A stretch of DNA of 64,000 bases from Burhinus oedicnemus (lineage: Eukaryota > Chordata > Aves > Charadriiformes > Burhinidae), in the NCBI GenBank assembly GCA_008921705.1, contig VFFE01006969.1:715190-779189 (forward strand). Reading direction: 5' to 3'. Below the pieces are notes generated by a model, which was not told the origin of the DNA, made no database searches, and worked only from the letters and a program-made list of their open reading frames with translations. Below are positions 12,561 through 26,260 of the stretch, one piece after another. Numbering within the stretch: the stretch's first letter is position 1; each line of letters begins with the position of its first letter. The position numbers and the translations under genes were made by a program.

Positions 12561-15500
12561 CTCAGGACTCCCTCCTTGTCCAAGCATCCTTACCCTCAGT
12601 CTGGATTCCAAACTCTGTTCTAGTGCCAGACACCTCACATGTACACACTGTAGTACCAATATTGGATCTAGCTACAAAATGCCCTAACTTGGGCAGGCAA
12701 TATTTAGCATTTACCTGAAATTACATATTCACCCCTATAAAGAGTCATTTTCATCAGACAAAAAATGCAGGTATGTTCAGCTAACAATTTAATACTCATT
12801 TCTTGCAAGTAACAAGTTTCCCTTTCAGCGTGATACTAACTAATACAGAAAGTTAAAAACTGGTGGGTAATTTGAAAGATTAACTTTTTCAATGAAATAG
12901 TAAAGTTCCCGCACGTTGCTAATGAGAGAAATTGATAAATAAACTAAATGTGAGAGTAGAAAGTTCCTGCAATTTGCAGCTAGTAAGGTTATGATATAAC
13001 TGGTGCTAATTATAAAGCAGTTATCTTCTGCTACTGGTTAGAAACCATGTGGCCTTAAGCATATAAAGGAGAAACAGCAGCAAGGCTATTATTCTTTTGG
13101 CTTGGGCAGGGTGTAGGAGAGAAGCATGTGGATTGGCTGGTTTCAATACATTGGCAGCCGAGGAAAATATTTTCTGGTTAGGGTTTGTTAGGGTTTGGAA
13201 TTTTTTTCATAAGGTTAGAAACAGTAAGAAAAAGCAAAGACCATTGAGTCCAGTCAGCACAGTATGTTGTATGACGAATTCTGAATGCCCTCAAAATTAA
13301 TAAGCAAAATGAGAAGGTCAGTCTTCTCATCTATTATCTGTCATGTATTAGAACTTGGATAATGCTTTCATCTTGTAACTGGCAACAGAATCAATAGAGA
13401 GGCACGTACCCAGAATAGTTCAGAGATAATGCTTTTCAAACAAAAAAAGGAGGAACACTCCTTAAATTATATTGAAATATCAATAAAATCACAGTAAGGA
13501 AAAAAACAGCAACCACCTGTATGAATCAAAAATCAAAGGGTCATTGAATCCCAAGTATTATGTTTATGAAATAGTGTGCTAAGCAGTGTGGTAACATGTA
13601 GTTGCAAAGCATTTATTGAGCTTTATGGGTCGTATAGGTGATACTAAGCATAAAATTAATGAGCATAGCACAACAAAAATCTGTAGAAAATATTTACTAA
13701 AAGTGGCTAGTTCAAGCTATCTAGAGTGTAGAAATATACTATAAAATTCAAATCTATCTGAAATAAAGTATCTAAATTGCATGAATGTTTAGTTGATATT
13801 CATATTACATAGAGAACTGAAAGAATTTCTTCTTCCTGATATCAGAATGTCTTTGTATTAGATTTATCTTAGATAAGTCTGTTTTTCTTTGACAGCTGAG
13901 TAAGTCTTTCATTGTAGCACATGATGGAATTGTCTTTAAGGTATTTTAGGTGTATTTTCAAGCGTAAGTTTTTTATTCAAAGAGTTGCCAATTTTACATT
14001 AAGTTGTTGCATCTTTTTAAATATGAAAATTGCGGTAACTACTTTTCATTTAGTATCTTGGAACCTGGCACGAGAAGGTATGTTCAGCTCCACACAGCCT
14101 GTTCAGAATACTATTACTAATCAATGAGAAACATTTATTAAATGGGAAGAAAAGTTCTTCATCTCACAGCTTTGCATTTTTGTTCTAAGTATCCATCTTC
14201 TTTGAAAATGTTCCACTTTCTAAATGAATTCTATTAATTACAAAGAAACCTACTCTCCTTTGAAACAAAAGAACTGCTGTATGGTATAATCTGTTCTGTC
14301 CAGAGAAGTTTAGTTTCACTGGGTTTGTAGGTGGGTTAACAATGGAAGACTATAACTGAAGGAGAGTAACACCTTTTTCTGCAGCTTAGTCCCTAATGAC
14401 ATTAGTTGCTTGGTTTGGAAGTGAGCAAGAAATCAGTGCCTGCAGCTCGTGGTCATCCCGTAGAACTTGTTAGAGGCCAGCTAATTTATTTTGGTGAATT
14501 TTGTTAGGATAGCACACTGACTGCACCATCCTTCCAGGTTTTCAAGCAAAGCTTGAAAAATAATTTTGTATAGGATAGTGATTTCCAGATATATTACGCT
14601 GTCTGTTTTCTCTCTTCTTTACATCTATAATATCAAGTAAGCTAAAGAATCTGCAGTAGTGACAGACCCATTATGCAGTTTACACAATGTGATAAATCAG
14701 TCAATATATCTAGAAAACAAAGAACATTAAGAACATTAAAGCTTACAGTCAGGCTTCTGTCCTAGGCATTTTTTTCACTGATTGAGCTTTTGACGCCTGC
14801 AATCATACGTGTCATCAGCCATAACACCAAAAAGATTCCTGTATCTCCCTGATTAAATCCATAAATAAAAGGTCCTATTCTCTCCTGAGCATGAGCTTCA
14901 TTTAGCATAACACAGGTGAGGCAGAGCTTCTCAAGAAGTCTTTTTTGGCTCATTGATGCTGTGCTATCAGAACATTTTTGTTAGAGTACCAGAATAGCTA
15001 GTGAAGAATCATCATGAAGGTCCTACCACATCTTGCCACAATTCCCCCAAAACAAAATACGTTTTTACAGCAGAAAAAAAGAAAAGTGTCTAATGTAAGA
15101 TCCAGCTATTGACTGGGGAAAGACAAGTTTGTCTGCTCAGTTCTCCATTGTCACAACTCCAACCTTTTTCTCTGCCTAACCAGTATGAATTGAACGGATA
15201 GCTCTAGAAATCTGGATTATGCTTTTATAGGTTGGTTTTGCTAGTGAAATGTGATTTGTATCATCACATTGTGTGGACATGTATATGCAATCTGTTCCAT
15301 CTCCCCTTGCTAAATGGCTTTTTGGTTGGAATGTTACTGACCAAATTTGGTAGAAGGTTGGGTAATGCACTAAAGTTTCCTAGAAGTGGTGTGAAGAGAG
15401 AAACCTAGGCAGAATGCTAAGACTAAATATATCCTTTAAGTGAACTAGGTTGGCATATGCTCATTAGGCATAAACACTGGAGAGCCACACGGGAGATGGA

Positions 15501-16794
15501 CATTTCTAAATTAAGTTTTTCACCAGCTACCAGAGAAGTTTGAATTGCAGTTCACACCTTTCTAAACACTAAGGGGTCTAATTACAAAATGCAAATTTTG
15601 TAGAAACTAAAGTTTGCTTATTTTGCTGATTATGGGAAAGAAAATTACCATTAACTGAAGGTTAAATTTAAATATTAATGTATGCATAAGGGTCTTTTCT
15701 CCTTTTCTCCTTTACTCTTGGCAGTTACGTCAGTACATGCTGTAATCATAGAACCAAACTATGGATGTAGCTGCTTCATTTTCACTCCGTGCACTTCAGA
15801 TATTCTTACAGATCTTTTGCTCTTCTTTAGCTGCATCAAAATGTTTGGCAGCTAGCAAACTAGTCTAAATGGATAATAATGAAAGATAAATTTTTCATAA
15901 ATATTGTGAGGAAGATGGGATAACATCAACAAGCACAAAATGTACTTTGTTTTATTGTCATGCCATGAACAAATGACAGAAAATATCTTTTAGGTGACTA
16001 AAAACCAATGCAATAATTTAAGCCCTTATTACAAATGTGACCCTTGATGTTTTGTTGTCAGAAATAAAAATGCTTGTTAACAGCTTAATGTTGCCAGAAG
16101 AGCAACAAGTAACTCACAAACTCCTGAGCATTTTGAAGGATAGCATTTTCTGTCTCCTGAAAGAACACCTCATAGTGAATTTTAAAGAAGAGGGCTACAC
16201 AACTTTTAATACATATTCTGGCATTAACATTTGCTGGAAGTGGTCAGTTGTTAGTATTTCCTTCTTTGATAATCTGCATATCACTAATTTAAGATTTAAA
16301 GTTCAGTAAAGCACACTCAATAAATCGGTATGCTTCTAAGCATTGCTCTGATGATGCATTACCCACTAATATGAAAGTAATTACATACTGACTGGCAGGA
16401 AGAGGGTCCTGAGGTTTAAGATCTATAAGCCATTTCTTAATTTTTTCATGGAAAATAATGGATGGAAAATGAACTATAAAAATACTTTCTCTCTTTTACC
16501 ATCTATCTTCATGAGAAAATAAATGATAGGTTAGAGATGGTGAGTTTTCTAAATTATTACATGTATTCAAGTTTGGTGAAGCAATTTTGTTTGGTACTAA
16601 CATCCACAGAACTATATTTTCCACGAAACCTGTACAATTTTACTGAACAAACATGAGTACTGCTTTAATCTCATGTCATGCATAACTTTCCTTGACAATT
16701 TGAAGATTTTGGGTTACTGTGTATTTAAATATCTTTAGCTGAATAGATTTACCTAATTATTTGATAGTCTTATGAAAATGTGGCACTTCATGGC

Positions 16795-16870
16795 CTCAGT
16801 CCTGTAAGGTGCTCAGCACTCCCAGGAAGTCCCAGTCCTCTCAAACCCGAGTCAGATTTGAAAGTTTTCA
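16795..16870 (-). repeat. relic of ancient amniote interspersed repeat
   Basis: GGCCTCAGTCCTGTAAGGTG and CTCAGCACTCCCAGGAAGT form the reverse complement of a motif also found at 37738-37785 (ACTCGGCACTTTGCAGGATC then AGGCCC). Shared, strongly decayed text of this kind is typical of old L3/CR1-like elements in reptile and bird genomes. The family name is uncertain. Confidence 0.5.
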
Positions 16871-17492
16871 TCATCACCAAGGATGCTACCCTATCAAATG
16901 GAAACTAATTGGATGACATTTCTTGAGGAATCTTTGTAAATATTTAAGACCAAGAATAGTTTTGTAATTCTGTTCACATGGAAGGTCAAATTACTTGATA
17001 ATAAGGCCTACCTCTTTGCTTTGTATTGCAGTATTGGTTGAGCTCTCTGATGTACTATTACATTTCTGGAGATTTCAGTGTTTATGGTTATCATTACATT
17101 TATATAGTGAGGGCAGGCACTAGTGAGAGTTCAGTAATTGTTCAGTACAGCTGCTACAATTTCAAGGTGTCAATCCAGTCACTGTATGCAGATGAATCAT
17201 GTCACTGACGGATACCTATACTGTGTGGATGTGGGTTTCAGCCATGGGATCAGTTCTTAAATTTGTTCTCTGTTTCATCATATGTTTTAGATGATATGAT
17301 GTAAAAGATTATTATTGCTTATCTAAACAGCACATTCATGAGTATAATGACAGCCCTAAATAGAAAATATGGAGAGCAGTGGAGAAAGATATACAGAGAG
17401 ATCACTTTCAATTCTAAAAATACTAAAATACAAATCTATAATACACAGAAGGAGAAACATCAAGTAAAAGCTTTTCTGCTGTTCAGGCTGGT

Positions 17493-17534
17493 CCTTTTAC
17501 AATTATACACTACCCCCTTTTACAATTATACACT
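17493..17534. repeat. 19-bp direct repeat, 23-bp spacing
   Basis: CCTTTTACAATTATACACT occurs at 17493-17511 and again, identical, at 17516-17534. A small recent tandem duplication. Confidence 0.95.
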
Positions 17535-20400
17535 CTAATTCATATATTTGTATCTTTTTTTAAAGTGTCTTCTAAAAGACCTTACATTTCCAGTTCAAAC
17601 ACAACTTTCTATCACAGTGCCATTAACATTGAAGCTACAGAAGACTTAAAACTTCAGCCCAAGGTACAGCAAAGAGCCTTATAAAACCCTGTTTGTAGCG
17701 TATTACTTGCTCAGTGTTGTTTCCACAAGCCTTCCCAACAAAGGCTGGAAAACAGCTTTTCTCCCCTCTCTTGGAGGAAACAAGCAATTTGAAACAGGTG
17801 TTTTGAGGTAGGCTTGAGATGAGTCTTTCCATCTGAAAAAGCTTGCAACTTCAGCTACACAAATTGTACGCATTAGAGTGCAGGAGATTAAAGAGGAATC
17901 AGAGCACCAGAAAGCAGGTATGCAGGCAGCAAAATATTCACGTGTACCAGTGAATCCATATCAAAAACCTCAAAGATGAAATTGTCACCAAACTACCTAA
18001 GGCAGAGATAGAACAATTCAACCAGCGTAACTTGAACAGTCGCAGCAGCAGTGTTGCACTCATACGTGCACAAGACCTTTTTAAATCTATGTCAGTCTCT
18101 ATTCCTTGTGGATTTTCCAATATCAAATTAGCAAATTTTATGGCAATATATTAAGAGGTTATGTCCAGGTCTCAGTTAGAATTTTTCTTTTTCTTAAATT
18201 TTAACACCACCAAACAGCATTAACTTTTAACTTCACTGAAAGTTTTTGGGCATTTATTATAAAAATTATTTAACACTAAATGAAATATATTCCACATACC
18301 ACTTAAAACATCCATTTTTTTTCTTTTTTTGCACTATCTCATTGCCTACCAAGTTGCAGGTCCTCCAGAGTATTAATTTACTGAATATCCGAAAACTATT
18401 CCAGTGTTTCTGCATTTCAGTTGAGAATGCCACAAAGTCTGTCTTCAACTAACTCAAAAAAGCTTTATTTAGTGGCAGATTGACTTCTGAAACAAAAATG
18501 ATTAAAATATGCTTAAATAAGCCTTGAGTTTTTCAGGTTCACCCATTAATAACAACAGTGCTGTTTCAATGCCTACCTAAAATTACACTTGGTGAATATG
18601 TGGGCGTAGTCCAAAAAAAAAATAGAAAAATCTATTGTGCTATTTCTAACCCTGAACAAAGGCAAACAAAGAAATATTGAGCCCATTGTTTAAATAAGAA
18701 AAGTTTATATCCTCTTGTATCTGAAGTCCCAAATGGGAAACATATAGGACAGGCAAGGACAAGTCATATTTTCACACAGCAGCAGATTTTCTTTAACAAA
18801 AGCTTAACTCAAAAAATACGGAAGCCATTGAAACACTGTGTTATAAGACTTCATGGGTATACTTCAAACTTTCTGATAAAGTTAAGTATCAGCATTAGAT
18901 ACATATTGTCATAGTACATTCTAAAGCGCTTAATACAGACAAAAGAGTAAAACAAGAAGACAAGTATTAACATTCCCTGCCATTAGTATTTCTTGATTAA
19001 GAAGATATTCTTTAATAGCTATACTTTCAAAAACATGTAAAAATATCTTTTACATGTAAAAATGCCTTTTAATGCTGAGATGTGAAAGCAGTATATAATG
19101 TTGTGTTTGGAAGGCACACTAAATCAAAAGTACTTCAGCTTTCTTTCAGTACTGGTGGTAATCTTATTAGTTGTTCATGTCCGCAACAAGGAAGAGAATC
19201 ATCAAGATGGCTGAAATACGAAAGACCATTGTAGTCTTCTGTGGAATTAGGTAATGCCTGCCATTAGGGAGCAAATGTTGATTTTATTTCCATTTGCTCA
19301 ATAATACTTGTGTAATATTTATTTTTAGGTCTTGTTAGATTCAGAGATCTCTTTAGGATGTCTAGTCTGTAGCAGTCTCATGGTAATGGTATGAATAGAG
19401 AAGGGAGGAGATGTCCTTGCTAGTTATAGCTTGGTAGCTTCAGTAGAACTAATACCCAGGAGAAAAGAGAGCCAGGAGAGGTTACATCAAGAGAATAGAG
19501 TTCAACAAACCTAATAAAATCTCAATGCAAAATCATATCCTCTCTCAAAGCTGAAGTAACACCGCTTCATTTTTTTGAACTGCATTATCCAGATTTAAGG
19601 TCTATGGTTATGACAAAAAGGGGTTATTATTACAGGAATATGGCTTTAGCTTCTGTGTCTGCTTCATGTTTCTCATTTCTTTTGCTTTCCCAGTTTTTCC
19701 TGGTCAATACTGTTATTAGCCTTGTTAATAAAGATCTGAAAATGAGTTCAAAACTACCTGTTAGAAGGAAAAGATTGTACTCAGGATCTAAAGGGCTTTG
19801 AATAATATTGGCAGTGTTCATTCTGCACCATAAGCTGCATCAGAGAGCAAACGGGAATAGTAACTTAGCTTTACTCAAACTCAGGAGATGCTACCTTCCT
19901 TTATTCCCTAGTCACCAATAACAAACTTACACAGAGTTAAAAATGCTGCTCGAAAAAAATTTTAGTCCAAATAGCTTTTCATTTTTTGTGAAATTACTTA
20001 GAGGTCATTGAAATTAACCTAGCCTAATAATCTATGGAAACCTATAAAAATGAGAAGGGTATAAATGTTCTCATGTCACCTCTTACTTACGTTCTTTGAG
20101 AAAACAAAACATGCTTTACATTTCATTAACATAGTCACCTTCCACTGTTACACTCATATAACAAGTATGGATGATTCTGGCTTTCTGATTCAACTTCGAA
20201 GTGTATTTGGATTAGAAGATATGAAAAGCCAGAAGTTCTTCCAAATTCCTTCCCCTATTTTTGACTGGCTACAATAATGTCCATAATAGAATTACCCCAA
20301 TTCCATTATCATCTTGTTTACATTTTCATGTAAATTTCACATCTTGGCTGCTGAACACACTTTATACAGTGAGAAATTTTAAAGTTTCTTTAATCTCCAC

Positions 20401-20414
20401 TAATAATAATAATA
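20401..20414. repeat. TAA trinucleotide microsatellite
   Basis: A short TAA array inside the intron. Confidence 0.8.
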
Positions 20415-21232
20415 AAGATATTCAAGTCTCTCAGCATACAAGGAGCTGACATTTTGCTAGATTTGCTACAGCTTCCCTGACTTAAAGATGTAGGAGTGAT
20501 CATCCATTCATCTGTCAGGACTGTGCGCCTAGCATTGGACTGAGCCCAGCAAGATATTGGCAAAATAGTATTTTTTCATGTCATATAGTATTTCCTAGAA
20601 CTAAATCATTTTAACATTGTATTTCAATGAGTGGGCTGGTAGCATCTTACATAGTTTTATACAAGATGTCTTATGGGTGAGACAAATGTTTATTTTAAAG
20701 TCCCCAAATAATTTGGGACTATATTTATAGTTTGAGCTTTATTAAATGTTTATGAGATTCTCTTAACATGAAAGGTGCTATGCAAGAGCTAACCTCGTTA
20801 GTACAAGCTTTACTTTAATTAATCTGTGGCAAAAGCAGCAGTGACAAAAGTGTATTTAGTACTGAATATAACTACATCATTTAAATCTACCATTCATATG
20901 AGACACACTTTGTCATGAGACATAGGAAAGTATCTTTCTGAAAAGCTAATTTATTAAGCTTTGCACCCATCAAACTTCCACATCTACCTTTTGCATAGGT
21001 ATATTCAGTATCCATCTACCTTACAACTGCTGGGTTTCCCCCCACCCCGTATACCTCTTACTTGTTCAAATTTTCCAGATGAGCATTAGTTCTGTCCATG
21101 ATGAAAGGTCTTACCTAGACTGTGAATATGCTACATATTGTTTGTGCGAGTGTACGTTAATCATGTATCTGCTGTCTGTTTGGAAATATACAGCACAAAA
21201 ATATTGTGAATTCTTAGTGAAAGTGCAAAAGG

Positions 21233-21347
21233 TCATAGAACCATAGAAGCATAGAATGGTTTGGGCCGGAAGGGACCTTGAAGATCATCTAGTTGCAACC
21301 CCCCTGCCATGGTCAGGGACACCTTCCACTAGACCAGGTTACTCAAA
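21233..21347 (-). mobile_element. CR1 LINE 3' fragment, antisense
   Basis: The + strand begins TCATAGAACCATAGAAGCATAG and continues through TGGTTTGGGCCGGAAGGGAC and the CCCCTGCCATGG segment to AGACCAGGTTACTCAAA. This is the reverse complement of the last ~115 bp of avian CR1. It is relatively well preserved. It has no coding portion. Confidence 0.93.
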
Positions 21348-22094
21348 TGCTTTCTGAATAACTTGCTTATAGCATCTGGTCCATGCAATCACAATATGCT
21401 CACAGAATGAATTCAGTGCTTCTTGAAATCATCAGGCATGCTTTCTGGTTGTTCTCCATGTTCATGTGCTTTACGTAGCACTACAGTTGGTTGAAGAGCC
21501 ATGGTCTAGCATATAATAACCCTACCCCACACTTGCTCTCATGCAGTCCTAGAATAGCTAGGAAACCATTCTGTAAATCCATGAAGTAGCTTGGCAGAAG
21601 TATTTCTTTAACAATTCATGATGGTATTCATAGCAGTTGGCTTATCATTTATTATTTCTGTTATGATTAGTCAATACACTATTATCCTTCTTTACTTTGT
21701 TTCTAGTTCTTTGGTTTTTACTGTATGCATTTGCATTCTTTACTAAATTTAGATTGAAAATGCCTCAGAACAAAGTTTATTAATATACATGTGATACAGA
21801 GTCTCCTGAAACTGTACAGTTTGCATAATAGGTAACAAAAATAAAGTGTTTTCATGCAGGAAATAAAAATAAACTGGAAAGTGTCCCCATTAAATTATAA
21901 ATTCAAAATTAAAAGGAGAAGAGGACAAATATTTGTGTGAATTAATCTTAAAAATAAAAAGAATCAACTAAATTTAGAGGAGTAAGAATGATGATATCTC
22001 ATTGCTGCTGCCTAACAGCTTCTATGAATGCTGTCCACTCATTATCCTTTGCAAGATGCTTTCAGTTTAGTAGGTAAATGTTATTCTCTCTACT

Positions 22095-22207
22095 TGACAG
22101 AAGTTAGAGAGGTTAGATGTCAGCTTGCCTAAGGTCACTGAGAAACTCAATGGCAGAGACCAGAGTATAATTCCCAGATCATCCAACCTCCTGCCTAGTA
22201 TTTTGCC
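22095..22207 (+). repeat. MIR-like SINE relic
   Basis: GAGAGGTTAGATGTCAGCTT followed by GCCTAAGGTCACTGAGAAAC, TGGCAGAGACCAGAGTATAA and TTCCCAGATC follows the MIR core and 3' region (gaggttaag-cttgcccaaggtcac-ggcagag-gattcgaacccag) with moderate divergence. It shows sense orientation relative to KCNH7. Confidence 0.7.
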
Positions 22208-22251
22208 TACATATTCTTTTTATTTAAAAAATTGTAAAGGGAAGAATCTTT

Positions 22252-22536
22252 GTGTTTCTCCAAGAAGTGTCAAACACTGTTGCTGCACATGATGCTGCAG
22301 AGCCTATAACAAGAGTCCCCTACACAAAGCCGTTATCCGGCGAAGCATACGGCCACTGTGCTGCAAAATACATCAGCCCAGGTTGGGTCCTCGACACTTC
22401 ACCAAGAAACACTATGCAAAAACAAGGTCTTTTGAACACGACTCAGGGCAGAAATGTTACCCAGTACCAGGCAGGTTTTCTTGAGGGGAAAGATGTTAGA
22501 ACTGTCAAAAAAATTATAATACCACAAACAGTGTAA
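22252..22536 (+). other. CpG-rich 94-codon open frame, possible exon or pseudogene
   Basis: An open frame of 94 codons ending in TAA at 22534-22536. It contains a cluster of CpG dinucleotides between about 22329 and 22440, unusual in this CpG-poor AT-rich intron. The peptide has a protein-like mix (for example TRVPYTKPLSGEAYGHC and TQYQAGFLEGKDVR) with no simple-sequence bias. A weak acceptor-like TTTCTCCAAG precedes codon 5 and an AATAAA lies near 22655. Its frame does not match phase 0 leaving the KCNH7 exon at 4399, so it is not a simple KCNH7 exon. I do not recognise a family. It could be an exon of a nested gene, a retroposed fragment or chance. Confidence 0.3.
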
Positions 22537-25496
22537 CCCTGTTTAAAGTGATAAAGGTTTACTGAATCTTTTTTTTTTTAATTAATTGTCACCTGATAGT
22601 GCCTCTGGTACATACACTTCCTTTCTCCTTTTGCTTGACGGAATAGCAGCTATTAATAAATTTTCATTCTTCTTGAATATCTTTTCTTTCAGTTTCAGTG
22701 AACTACTGTTATCTTTGAGAAACGAAAAGCTACCAAACACTTCAGAAAGATAAATGTGTCTAAAACCGTGTGAATTTATGACAGTTACTTTGATCTCTCT
22801 CCATATTTTCCTGGGTATCTGATTGCAGCCCTTCTATAGTAAGTGCCACCTTGAACTTGTGATCTTGGAAAGCGAACACATGGACCTAAAAAGGGCAAAA
22901 GATGTTCACCAGCCCTATCTGTGTGAAACACCTGAAGCAAGATTCTCAGAGTCAATAAATGTGTTTGAATTAAGAGTATTCTAACTTGCAGCAGTGCTGG
23001 TTTAACAGTGAATGGGGTAAACAAGAACACACAAGAAAAGTTGAATTTTGTATCAGGGTTCTTTCCTCAAAGACAAAATGCAATATTTAACTTTGACATT
23101 TTCTCATTATAAATAGAATAAAACTTATCACCTAATACTGCTTGTAAAACACACCAGTTATAAACACATTCCTGCTTTCACCAGCAAAACCAGTGCAACA
23201 TGGTATATCATCACGGTTGAATACCCTTACATTTTTTTAAGAGAAAACCCATTGCAGCTAGTAAGACTTTTGCTACTTAGCATTATAGTCTTCTCTTTAG
23301 TAAGGTGCAGGGAAGCTTGGCTTTCTCATCATGTCATGTTCCAAGGTTCAGAGACTTTTTAACACTACAATATTTTAGCCTTGTCCCTATGCTGCTCCTC
23401 ACTCCTAAAAATGTTTAACTCCCTAAGCCACCTGTTTTACAAACCATACTATAAGAAGAGTTTCACTGTCCAGAAGAGAAAAGTTAATATAATTTCTTTT
23501 CACTAACAGTGAATTTGTCAACATCTATTTTAAGCAAGTGGAAATAGTAAAGGTCTTTTGAGTGGATTGCTAAGTACTCTTTTTTATGTGTGTGCAACTG
23601 TTATTTTTTTATTTGAGAAACAAAGTGTCATCTCCTTTCTCTGGATCCAGCAAACAAAAATAGTTACATAATGAGTGTTTGTTTTCAATTCCCATTGCAT
23701 GGGAGTAAGCAATGCAGAAATATGAAGTTCTATATCACATTATGAATACGAAACTCACAACTATCAGTCAGCCTCTCCTGTCGTGTGTGTCTAAGAAACT
23801 AGCATGAAAAGGTTGGATCCATTTCTGCTATGATCACTTTTATACTGCTGTTCCTTCATTTTGCCCAATTGATGGGTTTGGTTTTTTACTCTTCAGTTTC
23901 ACCTGACTCATTCTAAACCAACCTAGGAATAAATGTAACTAAAATGAGAATAGGAGCCAGATTTCAGGGAAATAAGTCCAATTTACATTATGTGTTGCTC
24001 TGAAGTGAAGCACACTGGCTGGAATTTTCAAGAAACTGCAAGAAGCATCTGAAGTAAGTTTTATTGTTCTTCTTGTCTAATCCATTTCCTTCATTGTCTG
24101 AAAATCCAGCAGGAGAACACTGATATAAATTTTATAAATAGCAGTTGCCTTGCCACATATACTCTACACTGCTCTGAAATAACTAGGAAAACGTTCTTGT
24201 CAACTCACCAGGTGGGGGTCTGAAAGTATTAAGACTGCTTAAGAGAGTAAGCAATGCCTGTTCTTCAACTTGCTGTCAGCTACTGTGTTTAATGCACACA
24301 AAAAAATAGCTAGCACTGTTAGTTAAGTGCAAGTCCTAGTTACAATATGAAAAATAGATGAACAGACTCTACCATCACCTCAGCATGGTGCTTAATGGTT
24401 GCTTGAAGATACCATATAATCTTTTGGATGGCTTAATAATTTCTTTCTTCACAGTTCAAAGAAGAAGAGTGGTTATTAAACCTGGTATTCTCACATTTTC
24501 AGAGTAGAACTTGACTGAATAATAAGTGCCACTTAGATTACTAAGGATAGGATCTAAGGTTTATACAACACTTGCTGTTGGGAAGTTAAACACAAAATGG
24601 TGTGCTGACCCTTATAATCTTATAAGATTATGTTTGAGGAGCATGAAATTCCTCACTCTTGAACAAGCTGAAATCTCAAATCCCAAACTACTAACTCCTA
24701 AACAAAAAGCAAATAAAAGCAGACAATGTTGCTGACAAGGTATTTCTCCTTCCAGTCATCATTTCATTTCAATAAAATTATTCATTTTAATCACTTTTGA
24801 AAGATCTGATTTTCTAAACAGCATTGTTTTTAATTAGCAGGGGGATAAGGAATGAGTAGAAGTAACTGGTGGAAAATGGGTATGATTTCTTGAATATGTA
24901 AATTGCCCAAATGGGTAGTAACTGAAGGTTATCACCATCTGACATTTGTTCATTGGTCTGTGTAAAATGAAGTGGTGATCTGAGTCCCATAGGATTTGGA
25001 GAGCACTTGCAGCACAGAAGGCAATAATTAACTTCATTGCTGACAATCTGTATAACTACGGCAAGCATTGAATAGGGAGGAAAATGTAATTTACCTTGTT
25101 ATCCTTAAAGGTTTTGTTCCTTCATGTTCACTCAGACTGGAGGAGCAGCCAAAGGAAATTTGTTTTATCTGGTGCCCACGCTATGCTTGTTCTTTGCAAC
25201 AAAGCAAACATTTCAGCTTCTAGGGCCAACAAATCAAGCAGTGCTTACAAATATAATCCCTTTCAAATAAAATTGAAATCCAACTTAGATAATACCAACA
25301 GATAACAAATCCATACTTTTAAAGGAAAGATAACAAGCTTTAGGCATTGACAAAAATAGAAGTGAAGCAAAAGGCAATACTTCCGTGGTACTCTTCTTTG
25401 TCACACCTTTATGTGTACTAGAACTATAGCCTCAGTGAAATTTGTCAATGCATGAAAATTTTCCACACCACAAAACTGAATGTGGAGGTAGCTGTC

Positions 25497-25775
25497 AAGG
25501 TGTGAACCCTTTATGCTTTTCCGCTTCCAACCCTCCAATTTGGTACATAACAAAGTTAGCTGACCTTGGTTGTTATAGCAATAAATGTAAGCAAAAGCCT
25601 CTCTACATTCCATTCCTTGGTATTAACTATAAACATCAGACCTTATCTGCTAGAAGCAGAGACTGTCTGGAAAATATGCCGTTGATTTCAGAGAGTTAGT
25701 TAGTTAGAAGAGACTTAACTGAAAAGTAAAATTACTGAGAAGAAAATTGGTTCTGTTTTACCTCAAACCAGGACA
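25497..25775 (-). mobile_element. LTR fragment (same family as the solo LTR at 59364), antisense
   Basis: Read on the minus strand from 25775, the sequence starts TGTCCTGGTTTGAGGTAAAA and follows the first ~280 bp of the LTR at 59364-60106 with clear but imperfect identity, including the AACTTTGTTATGT and CCAATTGGAGGG parts. Similarity is lost near 25497, so either the rest of the LTR has been deleted or this is a different subfamily. No target duplication can be assigned. Confidence 0.8.
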
Positions 25776-26260
25776 GACACTTACAGATCTTTCTCTAACT
25801 TTTTTATTTCTGGTTGCCAAAAACATTTTCTAATGAGAGTAGATTCTTTTGTAGTGAATTTAAGCTGGTGATAATAGATTTGCTTTGGGAGAAAAACACT
25901 GTCACCACAAGAAAAGTTCTTCATTGGCCGTGAACAGGCTGGCAAGGTTACCATTTGTTGGATAAAAGAATTTGATGACGTGCTTAATTATGCAGATTTT
26001 ATGGACCAGATATGCCACTTACTGGTTGCTGCAGGGGACAAGAATCAACCTACTGTGTAAAATTGTCAATGAATTTGTTGGATCTGACAGACATCACGAA
26101 TTTTGCAGAAGTCTAGTTTACCAAAACACCAAGTAATTGAAGCTTAATCTTCAAAACTACAATAAAGTACTTTTAAAGTTTTTCCTGTATTTGCTAAGTG
26201 TACTGAAAGTAGGAATAGATACATTGTCTGATTATTGACATGGTATGTTTCTTATTCTAG

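Larger units (their letters stand above)
4400..26260 (+). other. KCNH7: KCNH7 intron of 21.9 kb
   Basis: Starts GTAACG and ends TTATTCTAG. It holds an antisense CR1 (8684-9892), small CR1 pieces (about 12134-12240 and 21233-21347), a tRNA-SINE-like stretch (about 12420-12560), a relic of an amniote-wide repeat (16795-16870), a MIR relic (22095-22207) and part of an LTR (25497-25775). It also has short tandem repeats and two candidate coding stretches near 22.2-22.9 kb. The remainder is AT-rich sequence in which nothing else was recognised. Confidence 0.85.
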
